Part shown: in pieces, positions 1 to 9,864 of the stretch
Layout of the letters: each line of letters begins with the position of its first letter
How positions within the stretch are numbered: the stretch's first letter is position 1
NCBI RefSeq assembly: GCF_910592395.1
Contig: NC_088308.1
Span: 15,641,501 to 15,705,500 of the forward strand
From: Lineus longissimus
Lineage: Eukaryota; Nemertea; Pilidiophora; Heteronemertea; Lineidae
Length of the DNA: 64,000 bases
Direction of reading: 5' to 3'
Notes under the pieces: generated by a model
Database searches by the model: none
Told to the model about the DNA's origin: nothing
The model's input: the letters and a program-made list of their open reading frames with translations, nothing else
Made by a program: the position numbers and the translations under genes

Positions 1-1143
1 CACAAGGAGACTGTGAACTCTATCTTGAGGGATCGAATAGTCCTTGGCATAAGTGATCGTGAAACTCAGAAGCGACTGCTGCGGGAGCGTGGCCTGACCC
101 TGGATGGCTGCATCGCAATATGCAAAACGTCAGAGAATGCGGAGGCCCATGAAAAGGCCATGAATGCTGACTCATCGGTAAACTTTGTGAAGCGCTCTAG
201 CAAAAACCGCACTAAGTCTAAGATGGCGCCACCGACTCAGAAAACTGGTGCTACACCATCTCAAACTGCTAGAGATTGCAAGTTTTGTGGTCGTACTCAC
301 ATTATGCGCAAATCTGAATGTCCTGCGTGGGGCAAATCGTGTCAAAATTGCCAAGGTCTGAACCATTTTGCCGCAAAGTGTACAAAGCAGGGCAAAACCA
401 AGAAAGTAAACCAACTCCTAGATGAGGACTCTGAGCTAGATGATGATGACTGTGAGTGGATTGATTCTATTCGACCTGGTAATGGTCACTCACCGAAAGA
501 TGTACGATGCCGGATGATGTTGACCGATTCCCGACAGGAAGTCACATTCCAGGTGGACACTGGAGCGTCCGTCAACTTGATTCCTCTACGATTGGCTTTC
601 CATACTGAGCTTTCTCCCACAATGAAACGCCTAAAAATTCACCCGGTAGGATCGTGTAGGCTTGTGGTTGGTAATCCAAAAAACCGTAAGCGCTACTCAG
701 TTGAGTTTGTTGTTGTAAAGGAGAACCTGATGCCTCTTCTTGGTCTCAAGGCTGCGCAAGGGATGAAACTCGTCACGGTCAACGACTCCATTATGGAACG
801 CATCGCAGCTGTGAGCGTTTTAGACAAGTTTGCTGATGTGTTTGACGGCAAGCTTGGGAAACTCCCAGGCACCGTGCACCTAGAAGTTGATGAAGGTGTT
901 ATGCCTGTTGTAACACCATCGCGCCGCATACCAGTGGCACCTCTTGCTAAGCTTAGGCCAGAGCTAGAGCGTTTATCTGACATTGATGTGCTTGCCAGAG
1001 TTGAGCAACCAACTCCCTGGGTCAGCCAACTTGTCCTAGCTGAAAAGAAATCTGGAGAACTCGAGCCTCCTCACCACCTTTCAGACTCCTTTTGGTCGTT
1101 ACCGGTGGAAGCGTCTACCCTTTGGCTTGAATGTCGCGTCTGA
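1..1143 (+). pseudogene. Ty3/gypsy gag-protease and start of RT (5' partial)
   Basis: The reading frame is open from base 1, so the element enters from outside the window. Seen: a nucleocapsid-like region with two Cys/His knuckle clusters (CKFCG..H....C and CQNCQGLNHFAAKC, about residues 90-125), an acidic linker, an aspartic protease active site VDTGAS near residue 185, and the N-terminal edge of reverse transcriptase (PTPWVSQLVLAEKKSGE). After that motif the frame runs into 20-odd unrelated residues and stops at 1143, because RT sequence is missing and the frame changes at about 1060. The family encodes capsid, protease and polymerase for retrotransposition. This copy cannot make a normal polyprotein. 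Confidence 0.9.
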
Positions 1144-3457
1144 GATTTTCCAAAGGAAATTGCTCGAAGCCATCGACGGGCTCACTGGAGTCGAATGCAT
1201 CGCCGATGACGTCGTCATTCATGGAAGGAACACTGAGGAACATGATCGCAACCTGGAAGCTTTCCTACAACGCTGCCGAGAGAAAGGGATCAAATTAAAC
1301 ATCGCAAAGCTTGAACTGCGATTATCTGAGATAACTTTCATGGGACACATGGTTACTGAACGTGGTTTACAGGCTGATCCAGAGAAAGTGCGAGCTGTTG
1401 AGAGCATGTCCGCTCCTACTAACTTGGAGGGACTGCGACGTTTCCTGGGAGTGGCAAACTATCTCGCAAAATTTCTCCCTAATCTGACTGAGGTGACGAC
1501 ACCTATGCGCAATCTCACAAAAAAAGATGTGCCGTTCGTCTGGTCGCAGACTCAACAAACAGCCTTCGAAACTGTAAAGCGCCTTGTCACTCAAGCCCCT
1601 GTTCTGGCATTCTATGATCAAACCAAGGAACTCCTGCTAGAAAACGATGCATGTGAGCATGGCGTTGGATCTGTCCTGCTCCAAGGTGGCCGCCCAATCG
1701 CATTTGCAAGCAGATCGCTTACCGAGACTGAACAACGCTGGGCCCAAATTGAGAAAGAGATGCTGGCTGTGGTCTTTGGCTTGGAAAAGTTCCACCATTA
1801 TACCTACGGCCGCATGGTAGATGTGGTAACTGACCATAAGCCGCTAGTGTCAATAATCACGAAACCGCTCTGTAAAGCGCCCAGGCGGCTACAGTCGCTC
1901 CTTCTAAGGACTCAGAAGTATCAGATCAATCTAGCCTACAAGCCTGGAACCTCCATCCCTATTGCAGACACGCTGTCTCGCGCGCCACTTCCCGAAACTG
2001 ACTCAATGGACTCGGTTAACGTGAGCAATGTGTCTTTCTTGCCCATCAAGCCACGGAGACTTGATGAAATCCGACGTGCAACTGAAAGGGACGCAACGTT
2101 GATGTCTCTCAAAGACACCATCTTGAAAGGCTGGCCGGACTCTAAGCATAGTCTGTCTGTCACCCTGACCCCCTACTTCCATCACCGCGATGAACTAACT
2201 GTGCAGGATGGCATTGTGTTGCGTGGAGAACGTATCGTTATCCCCTTGGAACTGCGGAAGGAACTAAAGGCTAACTTGCACGCCGGCCACTTAGGCATAA
2301 ACTCCTGCTTACGTAGAGCCAGGGAACTCATTTTCTGGCCAGGCATGTCGGCGGAGATCCGGTCGTTTGTCGAAACCTGTGATACATGTGCCACCTTCGC
2401 TGACAAGCAGCCCCCAGAGACTCTGAACTTGCATGATGTGCCGGACCGTCCCTGGTCCAAGGTCGCAAGTGACCTGTTTTCCTTCAAAGGGAAAAACTAT
2501 CTCGTTACGGTTGACTACTTTAGTTCATTCTTCGAACTGGATTACCTCCATGATATCACGGCAGACACCGTCATTGCAAAGATGAAAATGCATTTTGCTA
2601 GGCATGGCATTCCAGACATTCTAGTCTCGGACCGCGGAACCCAGTTCACGTCTGATCAGTTCAGGCGATTCAGCACCAACTGGTCGTTCACACACGAGTT
2701 CATTAGCCCAGGTAACTCAAAGGCTAATGGTGCTGTAGAGGCCGCCGTGAAGGTGGCTCAGAAACTGTTGACAAAGACCAAAGCAGCCAAGGAGGACCCC
2801 TACTTTGGGCTACTCAACATCAGGAACACCCCAACGGAAGGCCTACAGTCTAGCCCTTCTCAGCGACTCCTCGGGCGCCGCACAAAAACACTCATACCTT
2901 CTACCCAAGACAGGCTCCTCCCTCGCCTGCCATCAGGAGAAAAGGAACGTATGGAAAATCGTAAACTCAACATGGCTCAGAAGCGTAATGGTGGTCGCCA
3001 TGACCTTAAGCCCCTTAAGCCTGGTGACCATGTTCGCATTCAGCCGACTCAGTTTGGTCAAACTGAGTGGCGTCCGGCAACTGTCGCAAAACGTCTCAAG
3101 TCTCGCACGTATGAGGTCACCGCTCTAGGCAAAACTCTCGTGCGCAATCGACAACAGCTAAGGTTCAAACCATCGCTGCCTACTGCAACCGCGACAACCC
3201 TGGAGTCAACCAATATCAAAGTAACCCCTGCGAGGCCACGTCCAAAGCCAAACTCTGACGATTCGAACACTGAAAAACGGAACAATGAACAACTGGATGC
3301 GGAGATCAAGACGAGCAATGATAGGTCAATGGTGTCAAGTGCCGCAAGTGACACGCCCGCTAAGGCCAACACTGAGCAAAGCGTAACCCAAACTCCGGCT
3401 ATCCGTACTACGCGTTCTGGTAGAGTCATTAAACCTGTGGACCGTTTAGAATTGTGA
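1062..3457 (+). pseudogene. Ty3/gypsy RT (C-terminal part), RNase H and integrase
   Basis: The frame resumes at about 1062 in a different phase, inside the RT fingers/palm (TPFGRYRW, then LPFGLNVASEIFQ). It keeps the catalytic pair as IADD rather than the usual YADD. RNase H follows (LLLENDAC, IEKEMLAVV, TDHKPL). Integrase has an HHCC finger (H..H about residues 385-390, CDTC near 416), a DDE core (SDLF, SDRGTQF, GAVEAAVK) and a C-terminal GPY/F-like segment (LKPGDHVRI). The stop at 3455-3457 looks natural. About 60 residues of RT, including the first catalytic Asp motif, are absent between 1060 and 1062. No ATG opens this frame, so the copy is defective by deletion. It resembles Mag-type gypsy elements; that placement is by eye. 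Confidence 0.92.
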
Positions 3458-3487
3458 TCTGTGTTCACCAATAGTAGGGTACACTGA

Positions 3488-3640
3488 AGACTTTCCGCGC
3501 TATGTAGTGGATTATCAGTTTCATTAGTTAATACGGACATTCCGCTCTATATTATAGTGGATTATCAGATTCATTAGTAGTTAGTTAAGACTTTCCGCGC
3601 TATATAGTGGATTATCAGTTTCATTAGTTAGTACAAACTT
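3488..3640 (+). repeat. three tandem copies of a ~50-bp unit after the gypsy stop codon
   Basis: The core CCGCGCTATATAGTGGATTA followed by TCAGTTTCATTAGTTA recurs three times (about 3496, 3543 and 3596) with small differences. It lies between the polyprotein stop and the polypurine tract, so it belongs to the element's 3' untranslated region. Confidence 0.75.
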
Positions 3641-3657
3641 TCTGCGTTTCCTTTCCT

Positions 3658-3836
3658 CAAAAGAGGAAGGATGTTGCGTGGTGTCTTCGGTTGGGCCACG
3701 GCCCACTCGGAAGTCGTCAATGTAGTTTACTTTCCACATGTCTTGAATAAAGTTGTTAGATTCTGGCCGGCATAATTATCTCCTCACTGTGTCTTCTCAT
3801 CGATCATCTTGCTTGACGAAACACGTGATGATAACA
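3658..3836 (+). mobile_element. candidate polypurine tract and 3' LTR of the gypsy element
   Basis: A purine run (AAAAGAGGAAGGA, 3659-3671) is followed directly by TGTTGCGTGG, the expected start of an LTR. An AATAAA lies at 3745. The sequence GATAACA ending at 3836 would give TGTT...AACA termini and an LTR of about 165 bp. The right end is a guess because the 5' LTR is outside the window. Confidence 0.5.
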
Positions 3837-4013
3837 ATGCCGGACTTGCGAAGGAAGGCTGTCAAGAAGGCTGTTGCACGACGAGACAGACCGCCTGTAC
3901 CAGAGTGGAAATGTCTCGACCCAAACAGCAGAAACTATGACCACTCCTACTTTCGGCGATCCTTCAAGATCCAACCAGCCACCAAGACATCCAAGAGGTT
4001 GCCATCGCGGTGA
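3828..4013 (+). CDS. small basic ORF of unknown function, possible exon
   Basis: ATG at 3828 (second ATG at 3837) opens a 61-codon frame rich in Lys and Arg (RRKAVKKAVARRDR), then PPVPEWKCLDPNSRNYDHSY. Near its end the DNA reads CCATCGCG|GTGAGA, a good splice-donor match, so it could be a first exon instead of ending at the TGA. I recognise no family. It overlaps the 3' end of the His-Cys-box ORF on the other strand. A chance ORF remains possible. Confidence 0.25.
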   Translation: MITMPDLRRKAVKKAVARRDRPPVPEWKCLDPNSRNYDHSYFRRSFKIQPATKTSKRLPSR

Positions 4014-4557
4014 GAAAACTTTCAAATGTCAATTCAATATAATGATATTTTCTTTCAACTTCAACATATAGCTTACCAGGAAAAATGCATTTAGGGCGGT
4101 TGCCATGGCCTGCACAGACTTTCTTGGCATTGCACCTTTTTCTACTTTGATTGACCCTTCCTCTTTCTATTGTCAAGTGCTCGACTTTCACGCACAGAGG
4201 ATTATGACAAAGATGACTTATATGATAACCTGCGCCAGTTTTGAATTTCAATTCATCATGGCCACACAAAAACATCGCACGATGTGCCGTCATTGTGACC
4301 GGCTTATCCAAAAAACTTACTTTAACAAACCCGTATGTTACCCCCCTCTTTTTATGTTTAGCCCCCTCCCAATTCAAACAAAAACCATCACTTTTAGTCT
4401 TTGCTAACATTCTCCCTCGTAAATCAGATACTTTTCTCTTGAATTCACCTGCTGAAATAAAAAAATTAGTGAAAGCTTGGTACCCTGCCACCCAGCGTGC
4501 TCTGTGTCCGACACCTCCCAAAATGAAAATAACATGCAAAACAATCAACACTCTCAT
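3964..4557 (-). CDS. His-Cys box (I-PpoI-like His-Me finger) nuclease-like protein
   Basis: A 197-codon frame starts at a true ATG (4557). Residues 91-157 carry the zinc-binding and active-site layout of the His-Cys box homing endonuclease family: AHRAMFL, then HISHLCHNPLC (His115, Cys117, His118, Cys122), His127, Asn136, and a second cluster C142..C148..H151..C157. In I-PpoI such residues bind two zincs and supply the catalytic His and Asn. Residues 1-20 are hydrophobic and could be a signal or simply the upstream exon. At 4077/4076 the coding strand reads CCTG|GTAAGC, a strong splice donor just after the last Cys, so residues beyond about 160 may be intron read-through. This is a stand-alone domain with no rDNA intron around it. 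Exact function is unknown. Confidence 0.7.
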   Translation of the reverse strand: MRVLIVLHVIFILGGVGHRARWVAGYQAFTNFFISAGEFKRKVSDLRGRMLAKTKSDGFCLNWEGAKHKKRGVTYGFVKVSFLDKPVTMTAHRAMFLCGHDELKFKTGAGYHISHLCHNPLCVKVEHLTIERGRVNQSRKRCNAKKVCAGHGNRPKCIFPGKLYVEVERKYHYIELTFESFLTAMATSWMSWWLVGS

Positions 4558-4849
4558 TATTATTTACAATTGATGATGGTTATGAAACATATCTAGCCCA
4601 AAAAAAGTAGAAAAATTTGAAATTATTTGAATTTTTTTGAAAATTTCAATTTTTGGCATTTTCACTTAAAAGCCCTGTAGGACAGGGGGGGGGGGGGGGG
4701 GTAAATTTGAGAATTTTCTTTTTTCCACATTTTCCAATTTCCACGATATGTCCACACATTCTCAACACATTTCAGCCAATTCAAACGGTTTTTGTGGATT
4801 TCAGAGCTCATTTACTATTTTTGACCTGTAACCCAAAACCCTCTAAATA
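4558..4849. other. AT-rich non-coding stretch with a poly-G tract
   Basis: Nothing gene-like is seen. There is an A/T-rich stretch and an uninterrupted G run at about 4684-4702. Confidence 0.6.
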
Positions 4850-5294
4850 GAGACAAGACCGCAATTGATTTTCCAAGCCATTTCCAGTTATTTCAAATGC
4901 CCGCCATCAAAGAATGCGTCAAGTAGTGAAACTGAAATTCGGATATGATATACGGGTTAGTCTTGCGAGTAACTGGTGCGATTTAAATTGGTGATTGACC
5001 ACGGAAATTTTTTTTTAAATCGACAAGTTTGACACAAGTGGACATTTTTACCCATTTTGGCCATTTTCACTCCAAATTTGAACCCCCCCCCCCCCCCCCC
5101 CCCCCTATGACCAGGTTGTCAAAATTCAAAATTATTTTTTTTACCAAACAATTTATTTATATCTGTAGACTTGCAACAGCAAATATTTTTTCAATACCTC
5201 TCCAAATATGTACTTGAGAGTAAAAAACATGCACTCGTCTAATAGATAGGCCTGGACCCTCCAACCTATGAATATTCATTAGTGGTCTTGTCTC
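4850..5294 (+). repeat. MITE copy 1 (GAGACAAGACC terminal inverted repeat)
   Basis: Starts GAGACAAGACCGCAATTGAT and ends ATTAGTGGTCTTGTCTC, so the termini are inverted copies of GAGACAAGACCAC. Length is 445 bp. Three other near-full copies in this window are 443-444 bp. The inner sequence carries a poly-C run (about 5083-5105). Its right end abuts the 3' end of the BEL/Pao integrase remnant, so it inserted into that element. It codes for nothing. Confidence 0.85.
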
Positions 5295-5925
5295 TTCACA
5301 CTTTTTACAACAGCAAGACGCCATTTAAGTCTCGGTAATGAACTGTCCTGAACGAGCACAACGTCACCTGGCTGAATTCGGTCGGTAGTGACACCTTTGC
5401 CACTAATTCTGTCCTGTTCACGCAAGGCGCTCAAGTATTCGTCACTCCACCTTTTCCAAAAGTGAATCTGAGTTTCGGCTAGATATTCAGATCGCGTTTG
5501 TAAGTCCTTCTCGTTACCAAAGGTAGGATCATTGAGTTCATTTTCATCAACAGTGAAATACGGAACTGTGGTTATAGTACGACCATTGAGCAGGTGTGAA
5601 GGGGTTAACGGTAGTAAGTCACTATTGTATGCCGAGATGAATGTTATGGGGCGATCGTTAACCGTCGCTTCAATTTCGGCCAGAACTGTTTGCATTTCAT
5701 CTGATGAGACAAAGGTGCATCCTAGAACTTTCTTCAAAGCCATTTTAGTGACACCAATGAGACGCTCCCAGAATCCACCGTACCATGGTGCGCGTTTCGG
5801 GATGAAGTTCCACTGTACTTTTCGATCTGCGAGGTATGTGCGTACGGTAGCGGAATTGAACAGTTTTTTCAGCTCGTCGGCTGCCGCAAGATAAGTTGAC
5901 CCCGAATAGCACGGATTTAAAGGTA
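5295..5925 (-). pseudogene. BEL/Pao integrase C-terminal remnant
   Basis: On the minus strand a continuous frame of about 205 codons reads from GSTYLAAADELKKLF, through VQWNFIPKRAPWYGGFWERL (the conserved Glu region of BEL/Pao integrase), VNDRPIT, LTPSHLLNGR, to the DUF5641-like tail PGDVVLVQDSSLPRLKW. The upstream part, including the catalytic Asp residues, is missing: homology stops near 5925. The 3' end is cut by MITE copy 1. No LTR is seen. It is a dead fragment. Confidence 0.85.
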
Positions 5926-6104
5926 TAACGGCTTTTGATTCCTCTAAACCATTCTTTTTTATATAATGGCAAGTTTACTAACTAAATAAGGTATACACTG
6001 ATATTCCAACATGATTGATTTATCAGGTTCAGCATAATCAGCTTTGTAAATTGTAAATCCCGCCACCTGCGAAAACGAAAATCACTCGTCGGCCAGACAG
6101 GAAG

Positions 6105-6138
6105 TGACGTCATCTCAGGCATCTCAGAACCAAACAAA
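6105..6138 (+). promoter_or_regulatory. start-proximal motif shared by the two P2X7-type loci
   Basis: TGACGT at 6105 is followed by TCAGG, TCAGAAC and then ATGG at 6139. The same words in the same order and nearly the same spacing (34 versus 33 nt) stand upstream of the ATG at 37,497 on the minus strand. TGACGTCA is a consensus CREB/ATF site. Conservation outside the coding region suggests either a promoter/leader or simple copying of the whole unit. Confidence 0.5.
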
Positions 6139-7401
6139 ATGGTGAATGCATACAGCGAATGCGATTCTTCATCAATTTGTAGCGATTGCAGTACTCTACG
6201 TCTGCTCTCAGCCAATTTCTTGCTGCTGATTACGATAGTGGTGATGATGATGAGTTATTCGGCGATGTTGGGGCTCCAGAGCCAGTTCCTGGACCGATAG
6301 AACCCTGCATGTTTGAACCCGTACCTGAACAAGTGGAAGTACAGCATCAGCTGCATGTACAGGCGCAGGCAGCTGTAGTAGCAGAAGAACAGCGGCCAAC
6401 GAGGCGAGATAATCTTGACTGGTATGGAATATTACAGTTTTATTGTTTTATCTAGACACCCGTGACCAGCATGTTGGAGACGGAGGCCATTATTTTCAAG
6501 CACTGTCACCCACTGAACACCTACCTACCTACCAGTACCATCGCCAACTATCTAGTCTACCGGTGTGACAGCGGATATAGTCCCCCTGGAGTCATAGTCC
6601 GGTAGCATTGTATTTGACCAATTAAGCAGCATGATCTATTGTACCGCTAACCCTAACCAAAACATTTAGCAATGCGGGCTATTGTTACACGGACTATCAG
6701 CCCTAGGACTACTATCCCCGCCACACCGGTACCGTTTACCAGGGACCATATTCACCAAGGCCTCATGACTTTACGCAGTGCATGAGCTATTGTCCGTTTG
6801 CGGGTGTCCTTTTGTTCAATTCCAACTCACAAAAGATTTGTGTACTCTTATTAAGTAATTAACGTTGCGTGGACTTACTTCGTGAATAAGGTCGACCAAG
6901 TACTACTACCATGACACTGCTTATTAATCTCATGACTACAATGTCACTGTCACTGATATGATAAATACAGGCCTATATTGCTATCATTTCAGGTGCCACT
7001 GCGACAACTGCCAGATTCAGCAAAAAGAGGATGAATGTACGTGCTGCCACGAGATCCAAAGGATCCAAGACAAGATGGCAGAGATAGAGGCTGAGGGGAC
7101 GACATGTATCATCCAACACCAAGGATTCATGTCAGTCTGCCTGGACCATCATGTCCTGCAGGTGGCCTGGCTTCAATACAGACCGCAGTATGGTCGGGCA
7201 GCATATGATGGGCCGTATGAGAAGAGGATGCGGCACATAAGCTACAGACAGTTAGCGAGGTGGTGTTGGGGGTTTCTGGGGCGGGATGTCCGTGTGGTTT
7301 TGCCATCATGTGCAGTGAGTCGGACAAGGGCACAGTTCATGCCCCCCGGACTCGAGGAGGATGCTGAATTCAGAGGTTTTCATCACGGGGACTCTGACTA
7401 G
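6139..7401 (+). CDS. P2X7 intracellular (ballast)-domain protein, two exons, N-terminal frame break
   Basis: Exon 2 (6993-7401) encodes the Cys/His-rich zinc-binding ballast domain known from the P2X7 receptor C terminus: WCHCDNC, ECTCCHE, GFMSVCLDHHVL, SYRQLARWCWGFLG and VVLPSCAVSRTRAQF. Exon 1 ends at 6421 (TG|GTATGG); the acceptor TTTCAG ends at 6992. Joining restores a Trp codon before CHCDNC and keeps frame. Exon 1 carries an acidic tract (YDSGDDDELFGD) and CMFEP, matching the PYMFEP-type motif of this family. The best start is ATG 6139 (MVNAYS, like MASAYS at 37,497), but that frame is off by one from the rest, so an indel lies near 6180-6230. Therefore either a recent pseudogene or an unseen extra exon. 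No P2X channel portion exists; such stand-alone domains are common in marine invertebrates. Confidence 0.75.
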
Positions 7402-7561
7402 ACACTGACTATAGGGACTATGAAGTACAATGACATTGACGAACAAGAAATATTGTGTTCAGTTGCATGTTGTTTTTCGTCATCCAACAAAATCACAAAT
7501 TTACTGTTCACCACACAAACAGCCGTTGCGGTACATGTTTCTAGTTTGTCTTGGGCTTGTT

Positions 7562-8338
7562 CAGTCCTACCAGAAAGTAAATATCCACTTTTAAAAAAAA
7601 AAATATCACAGAGATAAAATAAGACATTTGAATGCGGTTTTCAGCAGAGTATGGTATATTTAGTTGGTCATATATTTTTTTGTATTTGGATGCACCTAAT
7701 TCCATCCCTTCATTATGTAACGAACATTACAAAAAAGGTCCAAAATCACATTTTTTATTTCATGTGCCTTTTCAAAAATTCACATGAGCCCATGAACTGT
7801 GCTTTATGACCATCATTTTTTGACACTTGCAATTCCATAGAAAGTGTTCGATAGTCATGACAAATGCACATTTTTGCTTGGGATTTTTATGTTGTTTTTT
7901 TTTATCTCATCCACAACCACTTTGATAAGGCCCCAAATCCTTCATGTATGAGCTGAGTTGGCCATAAATACCCTGACTGACTGCAGTGCTGACTATGAGA
8001 GGTGTTTTCAAAAACCATCACCTGTAGCGAGCTTAAGCTAATCTTCAAAACGAAAGAATTTAGCAGGAATTTTCTAGTAATTAAAAGCAAAAAGAACCTT
8101 TTTAGCATCGTAGTTGACCCATTCATTGTGAAAAAGAACGAAAATAGAAATGTTACTTTTTTGACATTTTAAAAATTGCCTGTTACAAAATGAAGAGGCA
8201 GGATTAGGTGGGTCCAAATACAACAGATACATGACAAACTAGATATACCATTCTCTGCTAAAAACAGTATTCAATTATCTGATGCTATCTCTGTGATATT
8301 CAAAAAAACCTGTGGACATTTACCTTCAGGTAGGACTG
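7562..8338. mobile_element. 777-bp element with long terminal inverted repeats, copy 1
   Basis: Ends are CAGTCCTACCAGAAAGTAAA at the left and its inverse (…TTCAGGTAGGACTG) at the right. The match continues inwards for over 150 bp with gaps (TATCACAGAGATA, GCAGAGTATGGTATAT, TATTTGGATGCACCTAAT). No coding frame is present, so it is non-autonomous. A second copy lies at 24,230-24,913 and a broken one at 21,243/22,466. Confidence 0.75.
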
Positions 8339-9864
8339 TACCTTTCATTGCCTACTATTTCCTTTTCAATCATTTCCGTTACCAACAAGTATTTCGTGTC
8401 TTAATTGTCATTTTTGTTCATGAAATTTGAATGTCCCTGTGGATGAAATTCGGCGTCCTGCTAGCAACGCTCGTCACGAAAGTAGCAATTAACTGATTGA
8501 CGTCGTGACGTTACAGATCAATACCAATTAGGCCAATTAGATTAGGCTCGTCGACATTGACAAATTGAAATCGAAATGATGTCGCGGAATTCCGCATGGT
8601 TTGGTGAAAGCGGGAGAGCACTTCCCGCGCTGGGAATGTATTGACCCTTTGCGGGCGAAGATTAACGAATATTATGTTTTGAGATCGCTAAATCACTCGC
8701 CCAAAACCTTGACAAATACCGCATCAGAAGCTGATCTTTGGCCCAGGCAAGTAGCCTCGATTTTGGACCAATCAGAACATCTCTTACGGAACGATCTCAG
8801 CAACTGCAGTAGTATCCGATTCTGAGTGATAATACGATTTGTAGTATCCACGACAAAATACACTAACAATTGCATTAGTTGGACCGTTACCAAAACACGT
8901 GACGAGGTTGGACAACGTGCGATCGGCGTTGACCTTTTCCCTTTTCATACACCGCTGTGATTGGGGCACGGCTAAGAGCGTGCCGAGAAAACAGGAACAT
9001 TTATGAAATCCGTCTTGGGTTTGTGGAACTCGAAAGTGGTGACGCAAACGCATGAGAGTCAGGATGTTGTACCTAAGAGTCAAATATTTCAGAAGTATAC
9101 ATGTATGTAGTTTGCTAATGAAACATGAGCAGAAGAAAGATATTGAACTTGCAGTAAAAAGCTGCAAATTCCTTTGAGGGCGTCCTTGTAGATTTTTGGT
9201 GTAGAATAGAACCTTGGAGTGGCATCGAGGTGGGATACACATAATGGCAACCTTGCATGTAGAGTTGGCTGGCCTTCATCACGGACTACAGTTAGCGCTG
9301 TAGTCCAGCCCTTCAGCAACTTCGTTTGGTTTGGGAGGTGCAAAACGGGTCAGTACGTCGCTTGGACGCTGGGATCATGGTGGCGCAATCATGACTTTGA
9401 TCGTGCCTCGTTCTGTGGTTAGGTCGCATTCTGTGATCATGTCAGACACTTGACAAAAAATAAGATGTTAAGATTCTACAGTTATTTGTTTTAGAAGTAG
9501 CAGAAGAATGACTTCAACAACGTTTTACTTGAGGTATTCTACTGATTCTTCTTTTTAATAATTTTACAATTTCAAATATACATTATTTACAGCATCCGAC
9601 GAAAAAAATAGTCATACAAAAATAAATGTCCCTGTAATATCCCTGACTCGAATTATTATGGATTGTCTCCGACTGTCAGAGCTTCCAACCACAAGTTCCA
9701 CACATCACATGAACACATTTAATGAAACAATTTAATCAGGTAATGGCATCGTCAGCTTAGTTCCATAGGTGTCACTGATAATTCAATAAGATACCAAGTG
9801 ATTCAACGCCGTTGGTTTACTTCGGTGGTCGTTTCAATAACAATGACACGCGCCACTGCCGTGC
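8339..9864. other. no gene seen
   Basis: Open frames here (for example 152 codons on the minus strand, 8784-9242) show no family motif or consistent codon bias, and are within chance for this much DNA. Confidence 0.5.

Noticed and set aside
6186-6455. Start of the P2X7-type protein at 6186
   Set aside because: The codon there is TTG, and the homologous start at the other locus matches ATG 6139, so 6186 is not taken as the start.
6993-7401. Complete P2X receptor gene
   Set aside because: Only the intracellular ballast-type domain is present; no transmembrane or ectodomain sequence is near.
8784-9242. 152-codon minus-strand gene
   Set aside because: Low-information sequence and no motif; likely chance.
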